64,000 bases of DNA. It comes from an uncultured Aquimarina sp. Its GTDB lineage: Bacteria > Bacteroidota > Bacteroidia > Flavobacteriales > Flavobacteriaceae. The notes beneath the pieces are model-generated. The model was not told the origin of the DNA and ran no database searches. It saw only the letters and a list, made by a program, of their open reading frames with translations. Position 1 is the first letter of the stretch. Each line of letters starts with the position of its first letter. The translations under genes and the position numbers were made by a program. Of this stretch, positions 47,303 through 56,086 are shown one piece after another. The stretch is from NCBI GenBank assembly GCA_947500505.1, contig CANMSL010000003.1:372001-436000 (forward strand), in the 5' to 3' direction.

Positions 47303-48325
47303 TTATAACTTGAGAGAAGATTTTCCTTTTATGAGATCAGCTTCTAGACATATTTGCTTTTCTCCTATATCCGGTTGTGCTATTTGCTGGGTTAATACTT
47401 GTACCGCTTTCTTTCCTATTTCGTCTAAGGGTTGCCTGATATGTGTAAGGGGGCAATAATAAAAATCAAAAGCCTCTCCCTCGTCAAAACTTACTATCGC
47501 GATGTCGTTAGGAACTCTTAAGCTAAGTTCATCTATATACTTTAGCCCCAGAATAGCCAAGGTATTGGTAGCAAAAAAAATAGCCTCTATCGGATTTTCT
47601 CTTGCCAACAGGCTATCAATCCCTGTCCTAATTTGATTTTCACTATCGTTGAAATCGATTTCTACAAGATTCGAAGATACGCGGTTATCAAAATGATTCT
47701 GAATAGTTTCCTTATAACCTCTTATCCTTTCTCTCATATGAAATAAAGGGTTAGAATACGCAATCATCCCTATTCTTTCATATCCTGAAACAATGAGCTC
47801 TTTTATAACCTTCGAGGAAGCTTCAAAATTATCAATTACCACATAGTTTGTAGAAATATTTGGGAAATATCGGTCAATAAGTACTAAGGGAATATTCTGT
47901 TGCTTTAGTTGAATAATTTGATTATCGCTACCCTCAGAGGGAACTATAATAAAGCCATCTACCTGCCTGCTAGAGAGAAAATCTATTAAATGTAATGATT
48001 TTTCCGCCTTTTCATCAGAGCTACCAAAAATTACTGTGTAGTTCAAGTTTGTCGCTTCGTCCTCTATGATTCTGGCAATATTTGCAAAAAACGGATTGGA
48101 GATATCTGCTACTATAAGGCCAATGGTGTTGGTTTTACCACTTTTTAAACTTTGTGCAATTTTATTAGGCTGGTAGTTTAGTGTCTTAGCAACTTCTTTT
48201 ATTTTTTTAGCCATTGCTTGACTGACCCTACTGTCTTTTCTATCAGACAAAACATATGATACCGTAGCTATGGAAACTCCTACTTCATTTGCAATATCTT
48301 TTAAGGAGACTTGTTTTTTCTTCAT
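47303..48325 (-). CDS. LacI-family regulator, region B-D
   Basis: The 340-residue protein has a LacI helix-turn-helix (VSLKDIANEVGVSIATVSYVLSD, about residues 5-27), the hinge NKIAQSLKSGKTNTIGLIVADISNPFF and an effector domain with VDGFIIVP, IPLVLIDRYFP, RERIRGYKE and IAIVSFDEGEAFDF. It is encoded just upstream of fucI on the same strand. The palindrome family at B1, B2 and B3 has the central CG expected for this protein class, and this is the only second LacI in the window, so I infer that it is the regulator of those sites. The inducing sugar is unknown. Confidence 0.92.
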   Translation of the reverse strand: MKKKQVSLKDIANEVGVSIATVSYVLSDRKDSRVSQAMAKKIKEVAKTLNYQPNKIAQSLKSGKTNTIGLIVADISNPFFANIARIIEDEATNLNYTVIFGSSDEKAEKSLHLIDFLSSRQVDGFIIVPSEGSDNQIIQLKQQNIPLVLIDRYFPNISTNYVVIDNFEASSKVIKELIVSGYERIGMIAYSNPLFHMRERIRGYKETIQNHFDNRVSSNLVEIDFNDSENQIRTGIDSLLARENPIEAIFFATNTLAILGLKYIDELSLRVPNDIAIVSFDEGEAFDFYYCPLTHIRQPLDEIGKKAVQVLTQQIAQPDIGEKQICLEADLIKGKSSLKL

Positions 48326-48445
48326 TACAGTTTGACCTTTAACAAATATATGTCAAAAATAGCTTTATTTATCTTTCATTAATTTAAAAATCAATTTTTA
48401 CTTACAATACTCTAAAGATATTTTAGCTTCTAAAATTTAATAAAA

Positions 48446-48489
48446 CGCCAGATAGAGAACATATTTTACTTTTCTATTCTCCACCTGGC
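48446..48489 (-). terminator. Rho-independent terminator after the BNR gene
   Basis: Read on the minus strand, GCCAGGTGGAGAA (48489-48477) pairs with TTCTCTATCTGGC (48459-48447) as a 13-bp stem with two G-U pairs and a 17-nt loop, followed by GTTTTATT. It lies 64 bp after the stop of the BNR gene and separates it from lacI. Confidence 0.65.
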
Positions 48490-48552
48490 ACTCTAATTTT
48501 TTATGGTAAGATCTTTGAAAATATGGTATTGATCTAAATCTACAACCTAAAC

Positions 48553-51201
48553 TTACCTCCTGTTTACAATTAATTTATGTGTTTTAAAAACTTCATCTTT
48601 AACTTTTTCAATAATCAGGTACATACCATTTTTTTGAAATACACCTGCATCTACCTCAACTATCATTGTTGCTTTTATCTTTTTACTATAAACTACTACT
48701 CCTTGTAAGTTTGTTATAATAATTTCCGAATCCATATTGGATGTTCTATTGGCTTTAATTTTTAATGGACCAGCCTTTAACGGATTAGGAAATACATTGA
48801 AGACTTTAGAATTATTTTCTTTGGTAGTAATTGTTGTTTGTTGCCTACTATTAGATGCACATCCTGGATCGTTATAATTATTACTCCCGTTGGTAAACAG
48901 AATTTGCTTATCTCCATTAGACCAATTGCTTAATTGTGTAACATCTGCACTTTCACTTTCTATTTGATTTCCGCACACAGTGATGTAATCTATGTATAAA
49001 TTCTTATCACAACCACTATTACCATCATTCAAGAAATGTATGGTAACAGTTCCACCAGAGTAACCAGAATACGTATAATTCGCATAAGTTGTAGTAACTG
49101 TTTCATTCAAAACACTGGTATTATTGATTCTCAAATCCATGATTTCACTTCCACAACTTCCTTTTGCTCTAACCACTATCTCACTACTCGAACCATTTCC
49201 AGGATCAGTTCCCAACGTCCCAAAATCTATATATCCTTCACAGTGCATCAATTGACTAAAATCTCCTCCACACGAACCGTTTTCGTAAGCGCTTGTATTT
49301 ATCTGCTGATCTTCCGCCTGATACCGGGTACCCTCAATTTCAATCCAATCTATTTCCAAATCGGTTCCATTATCTGGGAAATAAAGCTTTATTTCTCCTA
49401 TATTATTTAGGTTATAGGAATAATCAGCAAAGTTACTTCCTGTAATGGTCCAGGTTTTTTCTGTCACATCATTATTCTGTAATTGGAGCTGATCAGAAGT
49501 TCCACTTAGCATTCGCGCTCTTACAACAACATTAGTATTTGTAGGAGGCGTTCCATCTCCAGATACAGCATCCACATCTTTTTGGGCGATATTATCAAGC
49601 CCCGGCCATCCCGAACCAGATTGCGTAATAAATGTCTGAAATTGATAAGCATCATTAGCCATGGGTGTATTTGCACTAATAGGAACATCGATCGTTACAG
49701 AACCCGAACCTGCACTTACACTTTTTCGTTCTTCTCCATAATTATCGAAATTAGGAGAATCTTTCTGGAAAACCACTACAACATCTCTATTTGTGGATGC
49801 TTCATATTCTACTATCACAGAAACTGTACTCCCTGGATTTACAAAAGTTGGTGCAGATACCGATATGATATCATCAAGTCCTCCGCCTCCATTATTAGAA
49901 AGAGCATTTACTTGATCAGAGGTATCAAAAGTGTGGACTTCACAACTATTTCCGCCTCCAGAAGGAAAATACGTAAAATGAATTCTAAAATCTCCTGTTT
50001 CCTCAAAATACTGCTGGTCAATAGCCTCTACTGATCGATTATTGGTTCCGTTACCAGGAGCGTTTAGGGAAATCCAATTAATACCATCGTTGGTCAAATT
50101 AAATCTTGCATTACCAGTAGTATACTTATGATACCAAGCGATTACTCCATCGGTATTGGTCAAAAATAATGATGAACTGTTATCTGGCAATGAAAGGTTC
50201 ACCCAGGATGACCCATTCCATCGTTTACCATAAGAAGTTCCATCTTTTGTTCTATAGCTTACCACAGGGGTATTAGTGTTTAATGCTCCTACATGACTTT
50301 CCGGTAATATATCTTGTTGAGAAGATCTGGCAACTACCACTGAAGCATTATCTACGGTAAGAGGCAAGGTGATATTGGCACCTCCAGCCTTTTTAAAGGT
50401 ATTTCCGCCATCATCCGAATACGCGTAGATAACGTGAGTTTGTCTATCATACCCGCTATTTCCACTAGTATAACAAGGATCAATTACGGATGCAGTTAAG
50501 TGCATTCTGTTATTTTTATCAAAAAATACTCGTGGTCTTGGCTGCTGGTAGGCACAGCCAAACCCTCCTCCGTCAAGACCAAATACGATCGCCTTTACAG
50601 GAGTACCATCAGAGCTATAATTATCCGTCCCTAATAGTGTAAATGAATCGTTGTTCGCATTATATTTCATCATAGTACCTACGTGATCCTCGGAGGCGTC
50701 ACCTAATTTCATTCTAAAAAGAGTATATAATTCATCATTCCTATCTTTATAAAACTCCATATACGTAACATTCTTACCAGGAGGATACTTACGTGTCCAA
50801 CTATAGATATTATAAGGTTCATTAGAAATATAATATTTCCAATCCTGATTATGCGCATCACCAGTTAAGTGAATATATCCGTTTTTATCGATTGCAATAG
50901 AAGGTTTGGTATGAAAATCATCTGATTGTAAACTTGTCATTACTGCATAGACATTATCGGTTCCATTTCGTTTCTTCCCTACATAGATCTTTTGATCACT
51001 CCCTACATACGTGTAATAAATATCACCATTATTAGTTGTAACTGAAGTACTATAGCCATAGTTCAGATTACCATCAATAGAATGTGCCACATTTTCATCC
51101 ACCCAGCTTATATCCGTCTGAGCATTGCATAATTCCGATGACAATAGTAGCATCGAAAATATAAAACATGTGCATTTAAAAAGGTTAAAAAAAGTTTTCA
51201 T
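48553..51201 (-). CDS. T9SS-secreted BNR_4 beta-propeller protein with carbohydrate-binding modules, candidate polysaccharide lyase
   Basis: The 882-residue protein has a signal peptide (to about residue 28) and a BNR_4-type seven-bladed propeller at about 30-430 (KPSIAIDKNGYIHLTGDAHNQDW, RPRVFFDKNNRMHLTASVID, YAYSDDGGNTF). Then come a beta-sandwich at about 443-545, two calcium-type CBM60-like modules (about 556-660 and 672-780), and a T9SS sorting domain from about 798 (FNVFPNPLKAG). Ulvan lyases of families PL24/PL25 use this propeller fold, and conserved His and Tyr occur in LTGDAHNQDWKYY. Lyase function would feed GH88-KduI in region B. It is inferred, and sialidase-like or binding roles are alternatives. 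Confidence 0.75.
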   Translation of the reverse strand: MKTFFNLFKCTCFIFSMLLLSSELCNAQTDISWVDENVAHSIDGNLNYGYSTSVTTNNGDIYYTYVGSDQKIYVGKKRNGTDNVYAVMTSLQSDDFHTKPSIAIDKNGYIHLTGDAHNQDWKYYISNEPYNIYSWTRKYPPGKNVTYMEFYKDRNDELYTLFRMKLGDASEDHVGTMMKYNANNDSFTLLGTDNYSSDGTPVKAIVFGLDGGGFGCAYQQPRPRVFFDKNNRMHLTASVIDPCYTSGNSGYDRQTHVIYAYSDDGGNTFKKAGGANITLPLTVDNASVVVARSSQQDILPESHVGALNTNTPVVSYRTKDGTSYGKRWNGSSWVNLSLPDNSSSLFLTNTDGVIAWYHKYTTGNARFNLTNDGINWISLNAPGNGTNNRSVEAIDQQYFEETGDFRIHFTYFPSGGGNSCEVHTFDTSDQVNALSNNGGGGLDDIISVSAPTFVNPGSTVSVIVEYEASTNRDVVVVFQKDSPNFDNYGEERKSVSAGSGSVTIDVPISANTPMANDAYQFQTFITQSGSGWPGLDNIAQKDVDAVSGDGTPPTNTNVVVRARMLSGTSDQLQLQNNDVTEKTWTITGSNFADYSYNLNNIGEIKLYFPDNGTDLEIDWIEIEGTRYQAEDQQINTSAYENGSCGGDFSQLMHCEGYIDFGTLGTDPGNGSSSEIVVRAKGSCGSEIMDLRINNTSVLNETVTTTYANYTYSGYSGGTVTIHFLNDGNSGCDKNLYIDYITVCGNQIESESADVTQLSNWSNGDKQILFTNGSNNYNDPGCASNSRQQTTITTKENNSKVFNVFPNPLKAGPLKIKANRTSNMDSEIIITNLQGVVVYSKKIKATMIVEVDAGVFQKNGMYLIIEKVKDEVFKTHKLIVNRR

Positions 51202-51329
51202 AATATTTGTATTAAGTTCTTTTATATTTTAGGTAAGTTCATAACAAATTGAACTTTTTTTGCACCAGATCTCTCCTCTAATTCCTCTTCAAAGCTTTAT
51301 AAATTGGGGGAAACCTCTGATTGACAGTC

Positions 51330-54300
51330 TTATTTTCTCAATATTACCTTTTGCTGAAAAGTTTTTTTCTCAGTTTGTACCCTAATCACGTACAAACCGC
51401 TTTTAAGTGTCCCAAGATCCAAATTATGCGTTCCCTTCTTTGTAAATTCTTTATGTAATAAACCAAAAGCATCGTAGACTGTTATTTTAATAATTTTTTC
51501 ATCAATACCTTCAAGTTGTAGTCTTCCACTTGTTGGATTGGGATATATTTGCATCGCTAAAGCCTCAATCTCTTCAGAACTATTTTGAATTTCATTGGAA
51601 TATTCAGCTTTCCACCACGCTATACTTAATCCGGGACTACCCACAATTTGTAAAGATTGATCTCCTTCATTAAGTAAGGTATAGCCGGTTACCTGCTGCC
51701 ATTGTCGAAAATTTCGCCTCGTATAGTTAATATTAACCGTATGAAGTTCATCTTCACCTAAATTCAATGTCAATTTTGATCGATAAAATGAAGGATTTAC
51801 GTAATAAGTAAACTTATACATTCCGGTTTTTGTTACCTTAACCGGATATGAAACCGAAGAACTATTACCAAGAAAGCGAACGGTAGCGGAAGAATCTTGA
51901 ACTACAGATGGCATAATAATGACATTGCCAGTTTTTTTATTAAAAGCTGGCGCTGGGATTTTACCGGGCAATTCCATACCTACTTTGGTTGGGTGAAACC
52001 AATTAAGTTTCCAGTTTTTTCCTTTAGAATGAATTTCAATAGTGTCTGTTCCTTTTTCAAGATAAGCATAAGCATTTGCCACTACCCATTGCCCAGTTGG
52101 AATTTTATTAGTTACTACTTTATGTAATATTTTTTCCTGTTGTTTTAAGGTAAACATAACAGGTACTCTTTGTTTATTGGCTAGTCTGTAAGAGAATTGA
52201 TACATTCCTGTTTTTTCTACATGTACTTCATATTTAATTTTATCGCGTAAGCCTATATTGACCAATGCATCGGTATCATCATCTAATGAAGGTGCCGCAA
52301 ACCCTTCACCTTGTATAACGTCATAATTTTCTGCTTCTATTTTTCCAGGAATTTCTTTTCCTGATAATGCGATGCCATTTAAATAACCGATACCGAACAA
52401 CGCCGGATTCCGATAAGATTCATCTATATCCGTAAACCAAGCCAATTTTCCACTTCTGCCTCCTCCTGTATCATCATCAATTACATGAATATCTACGCCT
52501 GTGAACAATCCTTCTTGTGGGGTGACTTTTAAAGCACTCCAGGGGATGGACACCTCAACATCATATCCTTTCTCTGTATCTAAAACAAATGCAGATGCTC
52601 CAGGTCCCAGATTTCCTTTAGTATCCACTATAACATTATTATCATTCCAACCTACTGTAATTTGATAATCATTCTCATCATAAAACTGATTTTTTGAATT
52701 GTCTGCATCTATATAAATTTCTACTCCATCGTCTTCATACCAATTAGTCGAATCATTTTGCAGATCATCATCCTCTACCGAGATATAGAAATAAAGGTGT
52801 TCCTCATCCCAAACTGCACTCCAGACCGCAGATAAATCCTGATCGTTGGTAATAATGGGTTGTATTTCTTTGTTTACCGGTAAAACCACGGATGTATCCC
52901 ACAGCACATCTCGAATACCATCAACTACAGGTTTTTTCCTAACTTTGGTAAAAATTGCGGGCGGTAATACTTTAATTAATTCCAGATTTCCAAATAAGTC
53001 AGGAGTAACATCCTCCTTCTGTGATTGCCACATAACCACATTATCTATACCATTTCCATCATCATCGTCCCGAATGTGTAGATCGATTCCCATTAACAAT
53101 AAATCTTGAGCGGTGACTCTTAAGGTAGACCAGGGAATCCTTATTTCCACAGCATAATCTTTATCATTTTCGGTAGTTACGGCTTCTACTCCCTGATGCT
53201 CTCCTCGAAGCAATTCTACTACATTATTTTTGTTTCTTTCTACAATAAAATGAAAATCATTATCATCAAAGATATTTCCCCTGGTGTTATCCGCATCAAT
53301 ATAGATTTCTACTGCATCGTTATCTAAGGGTGAAGAAGAGTCATTTTGTAATTGATCGTCTTTCACATTTATATGGAGAAATAAATAATCTTCGTTCCAC
53401 ATACCTGTCCAATTTGCTGACAAATCTTCTGGATTCTCGTTACCTTCTTCATATTTGTTAATTACATATTCGATACCAAAGTATGCTCCATCCCTTATTC
53501 CATCTAAATCTATAGCGATCGTTGAGCTTTGGATTTCTGCTACCTGTAGTTCATCTTCCGGCAATGGCCCCACTCCTTCAACAATTCCTTCATAAGTCCC
53601 AATATCTACGACTAAATCGATAGGGCGAGCATTTCCATTGAGATCTTGATCCGGACTGTAATTGTTATCACCCGTGTTTAGAGCTGGACTACCGCTTCTG
53701 AGTCCGAAATAGGACGTAAATTCTTCTACTGCAGTTACTGAAAAATCTTCCGGAAAAATTTGAGCAAACTTGGGATACGATTGCCTATCTTCTGTAATTA
53801 ATTGATTATTAGCTAGATTTGGAAAAATCTCCTCAAACAATGTTCTCCCAACGATTACATTATTTCCTATGTTAGCAGTATTAAGTTCTGAATTTCCTCT
53901 GAGATATAATGCTGAACCCTGCTGCCCGAATGTTTTCCCTACAATATTGTTATAAACACTAATGTCCCCTAAAACGTTTTGCAAACTTAAATCTCCGAAG
54001 AAGCTAAAGTATTCTTCCAATACATAATTATTATGCCACAATGTATTGTTTTGTATAGTAACATTAGATGCCAAATAGACTTTAATTCCATTTCCACCAT
54101 TATTAAAAGAAAGATTATTTTCTACAAGTGAAGCTTCACGATAGGGTGGTGTTCCTGACGGGCTCTGAGTGTGCTCAAAATCATCTAATATAATACCATT
54201 TCCGTCTGTGGGTGTGCTAAATCCTCCCGGTGTAAAGGGAAGCCGACATTCATTTTCAAAAGCTATATTATTTCGGATTATAATATGATATCCCGATAAA

Positions 54301-55874
54301 GAATCATACGCAACTGGGTGGTAAATACTGATACCACTACAATTGTAATTACTTCCTTTGGCATTGTCCCTTACAATGTTACCTTCTATTGTAAGATAAT
54401 CACTGTCCTTTACTTCTACTCCGCCACAACCACAATCATGAATATATGAATCCTTCACTGTTATATGATGTGAGCCTTCTACGATGGCTACGCCGGTACC
54501 TTTATTTATTGAATTATACCCTTCTATGCCTTCTATCTCAATATAAGAAGAATTTCGAATGTTTAAAACCGCAGTAAATTCTGAATTATTCTCAATGTCA
54601 GCTCCCCACGTATTCAGGGAAACGATTCGAGTTGGCTTTTCGGGCGTTGCATGATGGTCGTTTAACTCCAACCCATTTTCTTGGTATAATCCATCAGAAA
54701 TATACAAAGTACTTCCCTCAGGTATAACGTTAAGTGCATGAGAAATTGTTTTCCACGCCTCTTCGGCAGTATTCGCTTGTCCACTATTACGATCATTTCC
54801 CAGCGGATTTACATAAAATTCATCTCCTTGAGGCGCAGTTATTTCGTAGACCTTAATAGCGTCCAAATACAAAGGCGTTGCATCTCCTCCTACAAAAAAT
54901 TGTATATGTACCGTGGCATCAATATCATCTGGAGTTTCTGAGGTAAAAGTATATGTAAAATCCTGATAACTAGCAGTGGGATCTGAAATATACTGACTAA
55001 AATGCGTAATATCGTCACTCCCAAAGGTTCCTCGGGGCCTGGACTTAACTGAAAACCATAGTTTTCGCTGCGCATCGGCACGATACCTAAAAGAAACTGT
55101 AAATGTTTTTCCTATGGAGTCCCGCGGTGCTTTCTCTTCGATACTTTGCACCCCGGCATTCCACCAATTATCTTCCAGAAGGAGCGTATTTACCTTTAAA
55201 GATTCCCCTCCTACTGCTTCCTGATCTCCTACCACTTCCATGAATAAATCCCCTGCACTGAAAGTATCAAAATAGTCCAGGTTATCGATATACCCATCAT
55301 CATCAACTGGCTCTGTTATCTTCTCAATAGTAATATTATCTATATAAACTGGTATGCTATCACCTCCTACGGGAAATTGATAATGAATGGTAGAAGGAAC
55401 TGCTGCTGCAGCCGTAAATGTATAGGTGAAAGATTGGTATTCTGTTGTGGCCTGTGGCAGGTTCCCTGAAAAGTAATCGACATCATCAGAACCATAAGTA
55501 CCTGTTGGCCGTTCTTTTGCATTAAAACGAATATCCCTTGGTTGATCAGCCCGGTACTGGAAAGATATTTTGTATTGGCTTCCTGCTTCTGCAGCGAGAG
55601 CCTGGCCCTCTTCAACACTTTGCATTCCGCTTTCCCACCAGTTGGCAGTACTTGTAAGTGTATTGATCTTAATCGCCTGCCCATCAGTTGCCGAACTATC
55701 AATAACTGAGGTAAGTTCTAAATGTCCCGCTTTGTATGTATCCCACTTTGCCAATTCTTCAAAGTCAAAAACCTGTGCATTTAAACTTGTAACACTTAAT
55801 AAAAGCACAACTAAAAAATACATACAGATGCGCTTCAATCGTAATTCGAAGATGATTATTAAAAAACTTTTCAT
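51330..55874 (-). CDS. Very large T9SS-secreted beta-helix protein with six accessory carbohydrate-binding-type domains
   Basis: The 1514-residue protein has a signal peptide (a cleaner one from Met18) and two tandem jelly-roll repeats (about 36-186 and 198-345, each with NWW, QS-x-EE and RP-x-GT-x-GSDD). A right-handed beta-helix follows at 353-763 (FYVNPLGNDRNSG, IHDCGCGGVEV). Then come two CBM9-like modules (about 785-968 and 978-1165), two CBM6/35-like modules (about 1175-1295 and 1315-1425), and a T9SS sorting domain (1440-1514, IYPNPTSGRLQL). The helix domain resembles PL9-like or related lyases, but I could not confirm catalytic Lys/Asp. It is under operator B3 with GH3 on the other side. 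Confidence 0.8.
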   Translation of the reverse strand: MKSFLIIIFELRLKRICMYFLVVLLLSVTSLNAQVFDFEELAKWDTYKAGHLELTSVIDSSATDGQAIKINTLTSTANWWESGMQSVEEGQALAAEAGSQYKISFQYRADQPRDIRFNAKERPTGTYGSDDVDYFSGNLPQATTEYQSFTYTFTAAAAVPSTIHYQFPVGGDSIPVYIDNITIEKITEPVDDDGYIDNLDYFDTFSAGDLFMEVVGDQEAVGGESLKVNTLLLEDNWWNAGVQSIEEKAPRDSIGKTFTVSFRYRADAQRKLWFSVKSRPRGTFGSDDITHFSQYISDPTASYQDFTYTFTSETPDDIDATVHIQFFVGGDATPLYLDAIKVYEITAPQGDEFYVNPLGNDRNSGQANTAEEAWKTISHALNVIPEGSTLYISDGLYQENGLELNDHHATPEKPTRIVSLNTWGADIENNSEFTAVLNIRNSSYIEIEGIEGYNSINKGTGVAIVEGSHHITVKDSYIHDCGCGGVEVKDSDYLTIEGNIVRDNAKGSNYNCSGISIYHPVAYDSLSGYHIIIRNNIAFENECRLPFTPGGFSTPTDGNGIILDDFEHTQSPSGTPPYREASLVENNLSFNNGGNGIKVYLASNVTIQNNTLWHNNYVLEEYFSFFGDLSLQNVLGDISVYNNIVGKTFGQQGSALYLRGNSELNTANIGNNVIVGRTLFEEIFPNLANNQLITEDRQSYPKFAQIFPEDFSVTAVEEFTSYFGLRSGSPALNTGDNNYSPDQDLNGNARPIDLVVDIGTYEGIVEGVGPLPEDELQVAEIQSSTIAIDLDGIRDGAYFGIEYVINKYEEGNENPEDLSANWTGMWNEDYLFLHINVKDDQLQNDSSSPLDNDAVEIYIDADNTRGNIFDDNDFHFIVERNKNNVVELLRGEHQGVEAVTTENDKDYAVEIRIPWSTLRVTAQDLLLMGIDLHIRDDDDGNGIDNVVMWQSQKEDVTPDLFGNLELIKVLPPAIFTKVRKKPVVDGIRDVLWDTSVVLPVNKEIQPIITNDQDLSAVWSAVWDEEHLYFYISVEDDDLQNDSTNWYEDDGVEIYIDADNSKNQFYDENDYQITVGWNDNNVIVDTKGNLGPGASAFVLDTEKGYDVEVSIPWSALKVTPQEGLFTGVDIHVIDDDTGGGRSGKLAWFTDIDESYRNPALFGIGYLNGIALSGKEIPGKIEAENYDVIQGEGFAAPSLDDDTDALVNIGLRDKIKYEVHVEKTGMYQFSYRLANKQRVPVMFTLKQQEKILHKVVTNKIPTGQWVVANAYAYLEKGTDTIEIHSKGKNWKLNWFHPTKVGMELPGKIPAPAFNKKTGNVIIMPSVVQDSSATVRFLGNSSSVSYPVKVTKTGMYKFTYYVNPSFYRSKLTLNLGEDELHTVNINYTRRNFRQWQQVTGYTLLNEGDQSLQIVGSPGLSIAWWKAEYSNEIQNSSEEIEALAMQIYPNPTSGRLQLEGIDEKIIKITVYDAFGLLHKEFTKKGTHNLDLGTLKSGLYVIRVQTEKKTFQQKVILRK

Positions 55875-55943
55875 TGTTTAAGAAGCTGATTTGTGGTTAA
55901 AATTTGGTCTGTTTTATGTGATTGTTATCTATAAACCGTTATA

Positions 55944-55965
55944 TTTGGTTAAACGTTTAACTAAA
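55944..55965. promoter_or_regulatory. LacI-type operator, site B3
   Basis: GTTAAACGTTTAAC (55948-55961) is a perfect 14-bp palindrome with a central CG, and the flanks extend it to 22 bp with one mismatch. It lies in the 212-bp gap between the 1514-residue protein gene (minus, start 55874) and GH3 (plus, start 56087). It is nearly identical to site B1. Confidence 0.82.
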
Positions 55966-56086
55966 GTAAACAAATATTCTGTATTAATAAAATTTTAACT
56001 AAAATTTTTACTAAAACATATTTGGATTGATAAAAATTTGAGAACATTTTATTAAACTTATAATTTACTTCAAAACAAGAAAGTAT

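Noticed and set aside
51230..51262. Hairpin AAGTTCA/TGAACTT followed by T residues
   Set aside because: The T run follows only on the plus strand, where no gene is transcribed toward it, so it is not a convincing terminator for the minus-strand genes.
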